A stretch of 64,000 bases of DNA, from contig JACEFZ010017849.1 of NCBI GenBank assembly GCA_014155875.1, positions 246,501 to 310,500 of the forward strand, written 5' to 3'. This stretch comes from Cepaea nemoralis (taxonomy: Eukaryota > Mollusca > Gastropoda > Stylommatophora > Helicidae). How positions within the stretch are numbered: the first letter of the stretch is position 1; each line of letters opens with the position of its first letter. The notes under the pieces were generated by a model. That model worked only from the letters and a program-made list of their open reading frames with translations, was not told the origin of the DNA and made no database searches. Shown here piece after piece: positions 8,324 through 18,949 of the stretch. Position numbers and translations under genes: made by a program.

Positions 8324-9091
8324 TGTCACGCGTTGTTCTTTATGATAAGTTCAATGTTCTTGATGATCTTTGCTTGATATTGTCGTGTGATGGTCGTTGT
8401 CTAGGTAACGATGTTCATGGTGTTTCAATTGAGATATCTAACTGTCTCTTAATCCAACTCACCCCAGTAATGCACCTTCACCAGTCATGAAACAAGATTG
8501 ATTTGGCGCACATAATCATTTATTCCAGAAATAAAACGGACAGAAGGAACATGTTTATACATCCAGAAATAATGTAATCCATAGAATATAAATATCCTCC
8601 TCCCAATTTAACCAGCACACATCACTAGCTTCTCGCGGCCTGCTGAATCTCACATTCACAAGACATTTAGTCCAGCTACTATCCACGGCTGGATCTCCCA
8701 CAATACGACCCACTCACTGGGTCGGAGCCTCTGCTCTCTATGTAAACCACTCTGGGTTTTAGGACTGCCTTCACAGCTCGGAGAATCACACAACACAGTT
8801 CTCCGTGGACTACCGACTCCGTCGGTATCTAAAACTCAGCTCTCTTAAACGACCTGACCCGCAGTCGGTCTCCTCTCTTACTGACTTTCAAGTCTCCTGA
8901 CTTCACACAACACACAACTGTCTTTCGCCCCATCCCCCCTGGGGTCTTCCACTCATACCCGCCCCATTATTTCTCAGGGTTGATTGTTTTCCTCGTAGCC
9001 AGGTCACTCACCTTATTGTCTCCCACTTTCATCTACATTCTTTCTCATGCCCGGTCACTCACCTCATTGTCAATGACCCAGGCTTATGTCA
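8324..9091 (-). repeat. 3' LTR of Gypsy element 2
   Basis: In element orientation it starts TGACATAAGCC at 9091 and ends near TGACA at 8324. Directly internal to it is a polypurine tract (AAGAGGGGGGTGA, 9092-9105 read on the minus strand). 8380-9091 aligns with 13294-14004. The outer 56 bp (8324-8379) have no counterpart in the other LTR. Confidence 0.82.
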
Positions 9092-9891
9092 TCACCCCCC
9101 TCTTAAAAGAAAACTTCGTTTTCAAATATTGGGAGACTAAATCTTACTAAACATGTGACCCAGACATATTGCCTGGGTAGCCCTAAGTATGGCTCCACCT
9201 TACGCTAGCTACCACACTCCACAATACATCAAATGCTCATAGTACACTCCTATTTTCCCCACACATATATACAACCATCCTTCTATCTTGTGTACCAATG
9301 CATGACCTAATACATCACATAATAATAATACATCATAGGAAAGCATTATACTTATGTACCCACAGGTCTCTTACTACTTCACGACCACACAATACTATTT
9401 GTGTACCGACCCTATATCAGGTGGTTCTGTTCTTGCATTAACCCTACTCTGATTTCTGTCGATGCTGTGTCTACCTTTCATGTACCCATGACTCATGGTA
9501 CCTCTACAATTACAACATCTGTTTGCTATCCCTAGCCCTGGGTCAGTCATGTCGCGAACACTCTTTTGACCTAACTCAACTTTCCTATTTGCATATTGAA
9601 CCGTTACACTTGAGTCTCTGTTTAGTCTAAACTCTTTATTCAATCTTGGCCCATATATCTGGCACCTTGCTGTCTGCTGCATACGCCTTATGCCTATGTG
9701 CCCTGCACATGCACTATCCTGAGCTGTTCTAGTATATCGGTCTCTATGTGCTAAAGGTACTGCTTCTTGCCCACGTGCAGTTCCACTATCTGAAAACCTG
9801 CGAGTGAGAACATTGTTCTTCCTCTCGAAGCACCATCTACCTTTCTTTGACTGCCTATGTTCTACTCTCCTACACCCTTGGGAACATTTGT
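9092..9891 (-). other. Gypsy 2 internal 3' region, pol deleted
   Basis: Lies between the polypurine tract and the protease remnant. A 95-codon ORF (9682-9395) resembles no pol domain I know. No RT, RNase H or integrase motif was found in any frame, so pol has been lost here. Confidence 0.6.
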
Positions 9892-11802
9892 TCAGAGTAG
9901 TATCTTGTCTCTCTTGAAGTCACTAGCACTATGCTTGAGATCAATTCTCACCTGCTCAGCTGTACTATCCTTGTCCTGAGTTCCTGTGTCTACTTCAAGT
10001 GCCTCTTCTACCTCAGCTATACTCTCTAATTTAGGTTTTCTTTTAGTAACTACTCCGTTACTACTTACACTATGTTTCTGGTCCCAATAAACTACTTCTT
10101 CTTCTGTACAATCTTTAACTCCTGGCACGTTTCCGATGATCAAATCTACCACTGGTGAGTCTAGAACACACGCTACCACTCTTCCTATGATATATGGTGT
10201 TTTTACTGTTATCACGGCTAATGGGTAGAATTCTACTGTCCCATTAAATGTTATGATCTAATCTTTTCCCCTGTGTAATCCGAGGGATGCACTAAACTCT
10301 TTCTAACTCCGATGGACGTACATCCGGAATCCCTAATTGTTAACGCTGGCCTATCATTAACAAATCCATGGTGCATCTTCAGACTTCCTCCTTCATGCAC
10401 TGCTGATCCTTCTTTTACTGTATGACCACATATTAGGACTGGCTGACTGTCTTTTTCAAAAAGAGGTTTGCACCCACTACAATCTTCATTGTTCAGCGTC
10501 TCAATTACTTGCGCTGCATCTGATTGCTCTGTTTCTCTCATCCTACATTGATGGCTGACATGCCCCTTCTTTCCACATTTGAAACATATGATCTCCTTCC
10601 TTGCGTTACTTGTTGGCTCACTGGCTGGCTGCACTCACACTCCGCTGCCTTGTGTCTCCAGCTCCCACAATTCCAACATCCGGCATAATCTGGAAATTCC
10701 CTCTTCTATATGGGTACCGTCCCACTCTACCAACATTGTTTCCTCGGAAACCATTATCTTGAAGTTCTTGCTGCTCACCTTTCTGTGCTGAATCCACACT
10801 TTTCGCCCTTGGTCTGATGACTGGATTCTGGTCCTGTTTAGTGTACGCTGCACAGACTATTTCCTCACTCATTAGTTTCCCAATAGACACGTTAGGATGT
10901 GCAGTCATGTAGTTTTGCCCTAACTGTGACATTGTGTCTATGTCCTTTGGCTTACGTTCCTCAAAAAAAAAAAAAGCCACTAAGTTTGAATTGCATGCAG
11001 ATACTACCTTGTCTCTCAACATTAGATCTACTAATTTATTAAAATCTTTCCCTACCTCTGCAAGCTCCATCCATTTGTTAAATGTATTCTTTACTGTGTT
11101 AACAAAGTCTGTAAAATCTTGATTTGTCTCTGGCACTAACTGTCTAAACTTTGTTCTATATCCATGTTCAGTTAGTTGGAACTTTGTCAGCAAACGTTGA
11201 CGTAAGATAGTGTAGTTGTTTCTTTCGTCTACAGGTAAATTGAACATGGTATCTAGTGCCTTACCCGTAAGAAACTCGCCAAGTCGCATCGCATACTCCT
11301 TCTCTGGAATACCTAACGCTTTGGCTGATGCTTCGAACCTGGCCAAATAATTTTCAAGTTGGTCCCGGTCTGTAAAATATGGCAGTTTTAATCTCTGTGA
11401 CGACTGTGAAGGTCTTCTGCTTTCCTCACTTTGACCTTTCGAAGATAGTTCTAATTTTCTGAGTGCAATTTCAGCTTCCATCTTAATCTTCTCTTTCTCA
11501 ATTTCCATTTTAATTTGTGTCTCTTTCTCTTCCTGCAGACGCTTGTTTTCTATTTCAGCTAACTTTACTTCCTGTAGACGTTTGTTTTCCATTTTAGCTA
11601 ACTTTACTTCCTGTAAACGTTTGTTTTCCATTTCAGCTAGTTTTACTTGTGTCTCTTCCTGTAGACGCTTTGCCTCGCGTTCATTATGCCTCTCCTCTCT
11701 TTCCGTCTGGTTTTGTTCTTTTGCTTCTGCATACTCCTGTAACTCTTTACCTTTCAGGCCTATTCGTTCACATGCTTCAATATATTACATTAAAGTAGGC
11801 AT
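9892..11802 (-). pseudogene. gag: Gypsy 2 gag and protease (frameshifted)
   Basis: Reading from ATG at 11802 (MPTLM, then an in-frame stop), the N-terminus has KGKELQEYAEAKEQN and a long coiled coil with repeated ENKRLQEVKLAE units. A capsid-like region follows (FTDRDQLENYLARFEASAKA, KFQLTEHGYRTKFRQL). After a frameshift near 10630 comes a CCHC knuckle, CFKCGKKGHVSHQC, then the protease active-site region RDSGCTSIGV. Another frameshift near 10250 leads to the rest of the protease (VDLIIGNVPGVKDCTEEE). Gag packages RNA and the protease cleaves the polyprotein. Several frame breaks make this copy inactive. Confidence 0.85.
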
Positions 11803-13293
11803 CTTGTACTTGTGGACACGTTTCTGTCAATCAGCCAACTATAAATGTGACGACTCTGCGGTTAGTCTTTGTGTCACTTCCCTACGTACACCAGCACTCC
11901 CTGTGTACGTAAATTCGTAGTGCTAAAATATCACTCTGTACTCACCCAGTCACTCTATAAGCACTAGGCAGTGAGGGAAAATATCCTCCCTCGCATATAT
12001 CTATAACAAATAGTTGTATAACATTTCTGGAAATATTGTTAAACATACATATAAATACATATACAAACAAATGGATGATAACAGTAAGTGTTTTCTAGAA
12101 AACGCTAGACTCACAAGCCAAGTACACGGAGACGTTGATCACAAAGAAATAAACCACAGTAACAACCACAAGCTTGTGTAGGGATACCCACAGTGCGCTT
12201 AATATATAAATATAAACTGACAAAGACCACTAGACAGCAGACATGACGAAAGATCACAATAATAACATATATCCGACCACAACAAATATCATATGTAAAT
12301 ATAACGAAAAGAAGAAAACAGTAAAAAGAACAAATATAAAATGAATAATGTACATAGATCTGACGATAGACACCTGGACACCGTGTATAAAGTCGAGACG
12401 ACCCAATGCTCAACCGCACAAAACAAAATGACTCGTCAGCTGCCTCTCAACAACATACAATGTGTACCTAGACAATTTCTCTTTGCTTTGTCTCCCGTAC
12501 GTCGCAAAACAATGCAAAAATATCCTACTTATTACGACCACTGGACCACATACAAATAATTACGTAACGCACAACAACAATACTTAGGACGATGAGAACA
12601 AGAGAAAACAAAACAAAAAAAAAAGATCGCCGACACCAATGCAATGGTGAAATCTCATAAAAGTCCTTATTTTGTTCGTTTTAATAGTTATTCGCAATCC
12701 GCTGGAAATGTCTAGGACACTAGATTTCAAAATGACTGATTGATTTGTTGAGTGGTTCCTGAATTCACGTGGTGATCACAAGTTCCAACTGTCGACAAAA
12801 GTTGAAGATGATAGTGATATCCAAACTGTTCTGTCTCGACACAGTCCGTAACGTTATTGTACTTTCTCTGGACGTGGTGACACTACAGTAATAATCCAAA
12901 GTGTTCTTTCGATATGTTGTTACTTTCGTTGCGGAGATGGCGCTTCGCTGTATCATTTATGTGATAGACTCACGTTTAACGGCAAAGTTCAGCAACAACC
13001 AAAAAAAAAAAAAAAAAAACGCCACCAAATATCCAGCGCTTTACATTTTTTATATATAAATCCTTATTAGCAAAGAAATACGACCATGGTTGCGATGACG
13101 ATACGTTAAAACTGTTTGCTCATAACAGAATAATGATGACAAAGGGCTTGAACAAAGACGAAACATCAAGTCTGGCTTTCTTTCAAAACAACTTGTTTAT
13201 CCAGATCTCCTGTGGAAAATTTTTAGTAAATGTCCCCTGTCCCCGACCTTGACCTTCGCAGTCAACCTCAGTCAGTACCTCTGTCTGTACATC
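11803..13293 (-). other. Gypsy 2 5' leader
   Basis: Non-coding, A-rich sequence between gag and the 5' LTR. It has an A run at 13001-13018 and several small ORFs without recognisable features. No clear primer-binding site was found next to the LTR, in keeping with the altered LTR end. Confidence 0.5.
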
Positions 13294-14004
13294 TTGTCGT
13301 GTGATGGTCGTTGTCTAGGTAACGATGTTCATGGTTTGTCAATTGAGATATCTAACTGTCTCTTAATCCAACTCACCCCAGAAATGCACCTTCACCAGTC
13401 ATGAAACAAGATTGAGTTGGCGCACATAATCATTTATTCCAGAAATAAGACGGACAGACGGAACATGTTTATACATCCAGAAATAATGTAATCCATAGAA
13501 TATAAATATCCTACTCACAATTTAACCAGCACACATCACTAGCTTCTCACGGCCTGCTGAATCTCAAATTCACAAGACATTTAGTCCAGCTACTATCTAC
13601 GGCTGGATCTCCCACAATACGACCCACCCACTGGGTCGGAGCCTCTGCTCTCTATGTAACCCACTCTGGGTTTTAGGACTGCCTTCACAGCTCGGAGAAT
13701 CACACAACACAGTTCTCCGTGGACTACCGACTCCGTCGGTATCTAAAACTCAGCTCTCTTAAACGACCTGACCCGCAGTCGGTCTCCTCTCTTACTGACT
13801 TTCAAGTCTCCTGACTTCACACAACAAACAACTGTCTTTCGCTCCATCCCCCCTGTGGTCTTCCACTCATACCCGCCCCATTATTTCTCAGGGTTGATTG
13901 TTTTCCTCGTAGCCAGGTCACTCACTTACTGTCTCCCACTTTCATCTCCATTCTTTCTCATGCCCGGTCACTCACCTCATTGTCAATGACCCAGGCTTAT
14001 GTCA
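13294..14004 (-). repeat. 5' LTR of Gypsy element 2
   Basis: Aligns with 8380-9091, with about 18 differences. Its U5 end stops at 13294 and continues into unrelated DNA instead of the 56 bp present in the 3' LTR. It ends at TATGTCA (14004), directly followed by the ACCAG duplication. Confidence 0.82.
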
Positions 14005-14198
14005 ACCAGTGTCCCTCGCCATTAGGTAAACCCCCTCCGACTTTTGAGTTTCTTGTAATTTGCATCCCGAAGTCAATGACGGGAAGTCAACGTTTTAGTC
14101 CAACTGACCGGTGTAGGGGTTGAACCCGCTATCTCGGCATCAGCACACCGGAAGTTTAAGAGCGAGCGTTCTTATCCAATCGGCCATACTGACCCCCA
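14005..14198 (-). mobile_element. SINE family C, right part
   Basis: Contains the tRNA-like head on the minus strand (GTATGGCCGATTGGATAAGA, B box GGGTTCAACCCC) and body down to the ACCAG duplication. Matches 43991-44259. Confidence 0.8.
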
Positions 14199-14747
14199 CT
14201 TCGTGACTTGATAAGGGTTCTTTACTTTTTCAATAAATGTTCCCTAAAAGGTTGTTTTTCTAGGAGATTTTATACAGAAAACGAATTCCATAAATTTTAG
14301 AAGCCAAATCGCATCAATGATACACATCTTCCTAAAAAGCTCGTTAAAGGACATAACTGAATTTTTTAAAGTAAAGGCGCACATTTGAGTAGTTACCCAC
14401 TTTGTGTAACAATCACCTTCAAATTAATATCTTATTTCTGGCTGACTCATTCACAAGATCCGAGCCAGGAGATGGACCCTGAATATAACTTAGCTTCTGA
14501 GGTTGAACAGGGTAGGGAAATGGCATAAAAGAAATATAAAGTGTTTCTCCTTTCGTGTGTTACCGGGATCCATGGAAGAGGCACACATTATCAACACCGA
14601 AACTAAGCAAGCTGGTATGTCATTACGCCTAAAATCCAACAAATATCCCACATTTACTTTATTACAGTAAACACATTCACACAAGATTAAATAAAGGTCG
14701 TTGCTGTCCGTACATGGTAGATGTCTTCACAGCGAACTTTGACCTTT
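14199..14747. other. Non-coding interval
   Basis: AT-rich DNA with no ORF of credible composition and no repeat partner recognised in the window. Confidence 0.4.
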
Positions 14748-15010
14748 GTTCAACATCATCATCATCAACATCATCATCATCATCTAGGTGGTTGTCCTGA
14801 GCAGAATTTTCCCTCCATAAGTCTTTCATAATTGTGCGCTGCCATAAGCCAGATGTGCTCCCTTTGTTGCCGTTATGTGTAAATTATCTATCACATCTTG
14901 AATCCATGTATGTTGTGATCTGCCTTTTCTCTTCTTCCCCAGCACACTTCCCTCCATAATGATCTTATCCAGACATTCACATTTTATTACATGCTCAAAG
15001 TTTGTCAATT
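14748..15010 (-). mobile_element. RTE-like LINE C-terminus and tail
   Basis: The minus strand reads FEHVIKCECLDKIIMEG, then GKKRKGRSQHTWIQDVIDNL, the typical end of RTE-type ORF2 (a G-R-GR-R--W--D pattern). It ends with ATGATG repeats at 14758-14785. A short 5'-truncated copy. Confidence 0.65.
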
Positions 15011-15584
15011 TACTTCATTTTGTCTTAACTGATTTAGTGCCAAAGGATAATATATTGCCAACTGTGACCTCCCATTTGGTTAGAAGAATGATATATCATG
15101 ATACTAGGGTCATTGTGTATTTATTTTGTTTTGTGGTATCTTCAGTAATTTCAATGCTCAATGAATGGAAATTTATATTATAATACTTGATCATTCGATT
15201 GTGTACCATATTTTGTTCAAACTTACTTTATTTTTGTCACTGAATCAATTAATAACCACTTGTCTTCAGTATTTAGTTATTGTTGGATAGATCGATTTGT
15301 TCTCTTTTTCATCCAGTGAATGTTTAATATTCTTTTGTGGCACTTGCACTCAAAGGTGCATTTACAACCAAATGTTTCCACAGGAAATGTCTGTGCTCTT
15401 AGTGCTCACAACTTTGTTGTTGCGACTGTTTGAATCTGTAAAGATTTTAATTGGTTTAGTTTTCACAGAGCAGTGTTTGTTATTTTCACTTCTGTTATCG
15501 CAATTCCTTTCCCTGTTAACAGTAGATTGAAGTAATTAAAACTGCTAATTTTCCTGTACTTTTGTTTGCTCAGTTGATACATTA
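15011..15584. other. Non-coding T-rich interval
   Basis: No repeat or gene recognised. Short ORFs have low-complexity, T-driven hydrophobic composition. Confidence 0.4.
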
Positions 15585-15815
15585 AACTATTGACTTCTCT
15601 CAGTTGATAAATGCATAAGTTGACGTCCCTCAGCCGATAAATTTATCTGTTGATGTCTCTCAGATGATAAATTTAGTTGTTGACATCTCTCAGTTGATAA
15701 ATTTATATGTTGATGTCTCTCAGTTGATAAATTTTGTCTATTGACATGTCCCTCAGTTGATAAATACATCTGTTGACATATCTCAGTAGATAAAAGTATC
15801 TGTTGACATATTTGA
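15585..15815 (+). repeat. ~30-bp minisatellite
   Basis: About eight imperfect copies of a unit of type CTCAGTTGATAAATTTAT plus TGTTGATGTCT. Units differ by substitutions and small indels. Confidence 0.85.
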
Positions 15816-16199
15816 TTTATGAGTTGTCATCGTGTTTGATTTTGAAGCAATACAATTTTAAATACTTAGGATTTAAGTACGCATGATACATTTTTAAATA
15901 CATTTTAAACTCTTTTTACACGTGCTATATTGAGTACATAGGGCTAGCCCCATAATTTTTAGACCAATCAGCGCTTGATGGGTGTTGACATTAAAATCAC
16001 ACCGGCCATCTTTACTTTTCAGGACATTTTCTGGTACCCATTTTAGGCTGAGTCAATGTGGGGGATCAGGTCAGTTTAAAACGTCTGCGTGGTTGGAGAT
16101 TGAAAAACCTGACCATGAAATTGGTCTGCAAGCATGTTGGTCACTGTGCTCCTGCTGCTCCCGTATTTAAATACATAGCTTCACCGTCATGTGCATTGC
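15816..16199. other. Interval before mariner relic
   Basis: No gene recognised. Part of it (from about 16020) may belong to the 5' portion of the mariner element but shows no transposase motif I can place. Confidence 0.35.
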
Positions 16200-16850
16200 C
16201 AGTTGGGTTCACTGCCGAGAGTCAGAAACAAAGAGAGCGGGCAAGGAATGGCTCCATCCCTACTCACCAACACCAAAGAAGTTTCGTACACAGCCATCTG
16301 CAGGGAAGGTTATGCTGACTCACTTTTGGGATGAATGAGGCGTTATTTTAGAGAACTATGTGCCAAGAGAGAAAACTGTCACCAGTGATATGTATACAGA
16401 TCTTCTCAGGCATCACCTTCGACCCGCAATAAAATCCACATAACGTGGACTTCTGAATAAAAATGTCCTTTTGCAACATGACAATGCTCAACATCATACT
16501 GCCCGTGCAACGATTGAAACCACCGAAGACTGCCACTTTCAGTGAGTACCACATCCCCTTTACTAGCCAGACCTAGCCCCAAGTGATTTCCACCTGTTTG
16601 GACAACTCAAAGAGTCATTGGGAGGAAAGACTTTTCGCTCAGAAGAAGTGCTACAGCAGGTGGTACATGAGTGGTTACACACGCGACCAAGAGAATTTTT
16701 TTCGACAGGAATCCAAGCACTTTATTGGCGCTTGAGGACTTGACACTGAACACAGTGGTGACTGCATTGAAAAATGATATATTTGTTATTTACATTTTCA
16801 GAATATATTGACCAAAACAAACAAAAACATTAAGGCATTCATTTTAAGCC
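16200..16850 (+). pseudogene. mariner-type transposase relic
   Basis: Fragments across frames: PKKFRTQPSAGKVMLTHFWD, a stop, GVILENYVPR, then LLQHDNAQHHTA, PDLAPSDFHLFGQLKESLGG and REFFSTGIQALYWRL. These are the C-terminal half of a mariner (SETMAR-like) transposase, including the HDNA and APSDF motifs around the catalytic Asp residues. Multiple stops and frame changes make it dead. The family works by cut-and-paste into TA. Confidence 0.85.
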
Positions 16851-17284
16851 ACCTTGTAAATGCATAGAATCCACCTCGTTAATGCATAGGATATCTAAAG
16901 TAACTTGCCCATGAATCAGTATCTGTCCTTATCCAATGTATATCTCATTGAAGTTCTTTCATGTTCACTTCTCGTAAATGGTTTTGCACAAAAATATCCA
17001 GACATCCGGATGGAGCAGTTGCTAACCTTGATCTTATCCAGAGGAGATATTAGTCGAAATGATGCTCGCCAGGTTGTCTGACCTCATCATGGTCTGATTG
17101 GTTTATCTAATGAGCATTGTATGGTCCCAAGATACTTAAATTGGAAAAATTTGGGATTTTGAGTTCAAATGTTACAGAAACATTCTTAGAATATTATGTA
17201 CCAAGAAGAAGAGGAATACTGAAATTCTGCATGACCTGAACGTGGAAGAAAACTGGCTCATAAACTATCAGGTCTTTTTTGGGT
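16851..17284. other. Interval with weak SINE D similarity
   Basis: Around 17090 the text CTGACCTCATCATGGTCTGA with GATTGGTTTATCTAATGAGC resembles the body of SINE family D at 44490-44520. Otherwise unremarkable. Confidence 0.3.
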
Positions 17285-17775
17285 GTTTATGGGTGGGGGA
17301 TATGTATGGGCAGGTGGGGAGATGTGTTTGTGGGTGGGGATGTGTGTATAGGTGGAGGATGTGTAGTTGAGAGGTGACGGATATTGGGTGGGTGAGTGGG
17401 TGTAGGTTGGCTGATGTGTGTGTGGGTGGGTGGGGAAAATTGTGAGTGTGCAGGATGTATGTATGGATAGGTGCGGGATGTGTGGGTTGACGGGGGTATG
17501 TGTGTGTGGTTTTGTGATGTGTGTCTTGCTGGGTGGTTGCGGGTGTGTGGGTGAGTGGTGGAGAATATGTGGGTGAATGTGTGCGTGTCGGTTATGGAAT
17601 GGGTGGGGGATGTATGTGTGGGTTGGGAAATGTGTGTGGGTGGGTGGCGGCATGTATGTTTGCCTGAGTCTGTGAGTGCGTGGAGGTATGTGTGGGTGGG
17701 TGGGGGTGTGCTGGGTGGGAGATGTGTGGGTGGCTGCGGGATGTGTGGGTGGCTGCGGGGTGTGAGGGTGGATGG
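17285..17775. repeat. GTGGGTG-rich low-complexity tract
   Basis: About 490 bp of imperfect GTGGGTG/GATGTGTGGGTG repeats. The His/Pro/Thr ORFs on the minus strand are composition artefacts. Confidence 0.9.
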
Positions 17776-17784
17776 GGGATGTGT

Positions 17785-18058
17785 CTCACAACATTGTAAT
17801 ATGCACTGTTTATGTCTACAACTTTCATTTGACAATGTTATTTTCCCCCCATGTGAATGTACCATGCGTAATATGCATTGTTTATACTTACAAAATCAAT
17901 TTGACAATGTTTTTTTTCCCCTATGTAAATGTAAAATACACGTTTGATGAATGAAAGATGAGTGACCGAAAGGGCCGAATGTAAGACGGGCCTGCGTGCC
18001 CAATTTGTTACCCTTTTAAAATAAAGTTTGTTCGTTCGTTCATTCGTTCGTTCGTTCA
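17785..18058 (+). mobile_element. Short retroelement 3' tail with (GTTC)n end
   Basis: Two tandem diverged copies of a ~70-bp segment (TAATATGCACTGTTTATG... and TAATATGCATTGTTTATA...), then a conserved stretch GAATGTAAGACGGGCCTGCG, AATAAA, and a (GTTC)n tail. The same sequence occurs reversed at 28376-28545. A 3' end with signal and simple repeat is typical of LINE or SINE insertions. Confidence 0.65.
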
Positions 18059-18232
18059 GGTCTCGGAGACTGAAATACTTTAGCTTGCTTGCTTGTGTTC
18101 GTTGGCTTGAGCTCCAACGCGAAGTCCTGTATGTCGGATGAAGACATCCTGTTGTCCAACATCAGTGTGATGTCATACAGGACCTGAGGTTTGCATGAGT
18201 ATCCGTTGTCCCATGTCTGGCTTATTGGTGTG

Positions 18233-18844
18233 TGTCAAAGACTGGTACATAAAGGCCGGAGGTCTTCTCAAGATAGAATACCACCGGGAAGAGTGGTCAA
18301 CCTCAAATAGATGAGAGGTGATACAGTGCCCCGATATAAGGGCAGGGTAGGTGATAGAATGGGGGACTATTAACTAGTTCTCTCATGAGACACGGAGACG
18401 TTGACCAGATGGTTAGCACTCTGGTCACGACAGAATCACGCCTATGTAATAGCCACGAATGCCACTCAACAGAAGACAGCTAATGTAAGCGTGCCAGGAG
18501 CAACGGCACGCAAAAAGCCGAAGGACACCTCAAGGTCCTTCCGCGTGCTGTGTAGCCACGCGAGTAAGCAAGTCAGACTGGGGACTGACTTTGTAGCGAG
18601 CACCTTGGTTTAGTAGTGATAGGAGTTTTGTGTAACCAAATAGATAGAATTAGCATTAGGGTTTAGGAAAACTAGTGATAGGCAATTCTGTGGCTTTGTG
18701 TGTGGTTTGATAGCGACTGTTACGTACTTGTAAAGAGCCAACGGCAATAAAATGTACCATTTAATTCCTCTCACACGACTTGCAAGTTTCTTGTGTGGTG
18801 TGGGAGAAGTAATCTGATGATGCCTTACACATAGGTTGTTGACA
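18233..18844 (+). repeat. 5' LTR of Gypsy element 1
   Basis: 612 bp, TGTCAAAG to GTTGACA, with a polyadenylation-type AATAAAA near 18746. Differs from 26639-27249 mainly by single-base indels (for example AGGAAAACT versus AGAAAACT). Confidence 0.93.
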
Positions 18845-18858
18845 GGCAAAGATTAATG

Positions 18859-18949
18859 TGGTGTCAGAAGTGTGGCTTGGACGAAAGTTCAAGCTAATAC
18901 ACTCACCCACGGCTCTCGGCTGAAGATTAATGTGGTGTCAGAAGTGTGG
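18859..18949 (+). promoter_or_regulatory. Duplicated primer-binding site region
   Basis: TGGTGTCAGAAGTGTGG at 18859-18875 recurs exactly at 18933-18949 inside a 74-bp tandem duplication. Starting with TGG and complementary to a tRNA 3' end with CCA, it fits a primer-binding site. The acceptor sequence resembles tRNA-Leu, which is an inference. Confidence 0.6.

Larger units (their letters stand above)
8324..14004 (-). mobile_element. Gypsy-type LTR retrotransposon 2 (gag-protease only)
   Basis: A minus-strand element of about 5.7 kb. Its flanking LTRs are roughly 97% identical, and an ACCAG target-site duplication lies within a SINE whose two halves flank it. It encodes Gag with zinc knuckle and an aspartic protease start, but no reverse transcriptase, RNase H or integrase. 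It is non-autonomous. The ~2.5% LTR divergence suggests an older insertion than the element at 18233-27249. Confidence 0.85.

Noticed and set aside
9395..9682. 95-codon ORF in Gypsy 2 as a pol domain
   Set aside because: No RT, RNase H or integrase motif. Its composition is compatible with chance.
14490..14684. 64-codon Cys-containing minus ORF
   Set aside because: No family resemblance, splice context or repeat partner; likely chance.
17258..17865. His/Pro/Thr-rich minus ORFs up to 192 codons
   Set aside because: Products of the GTGGGTG tract.
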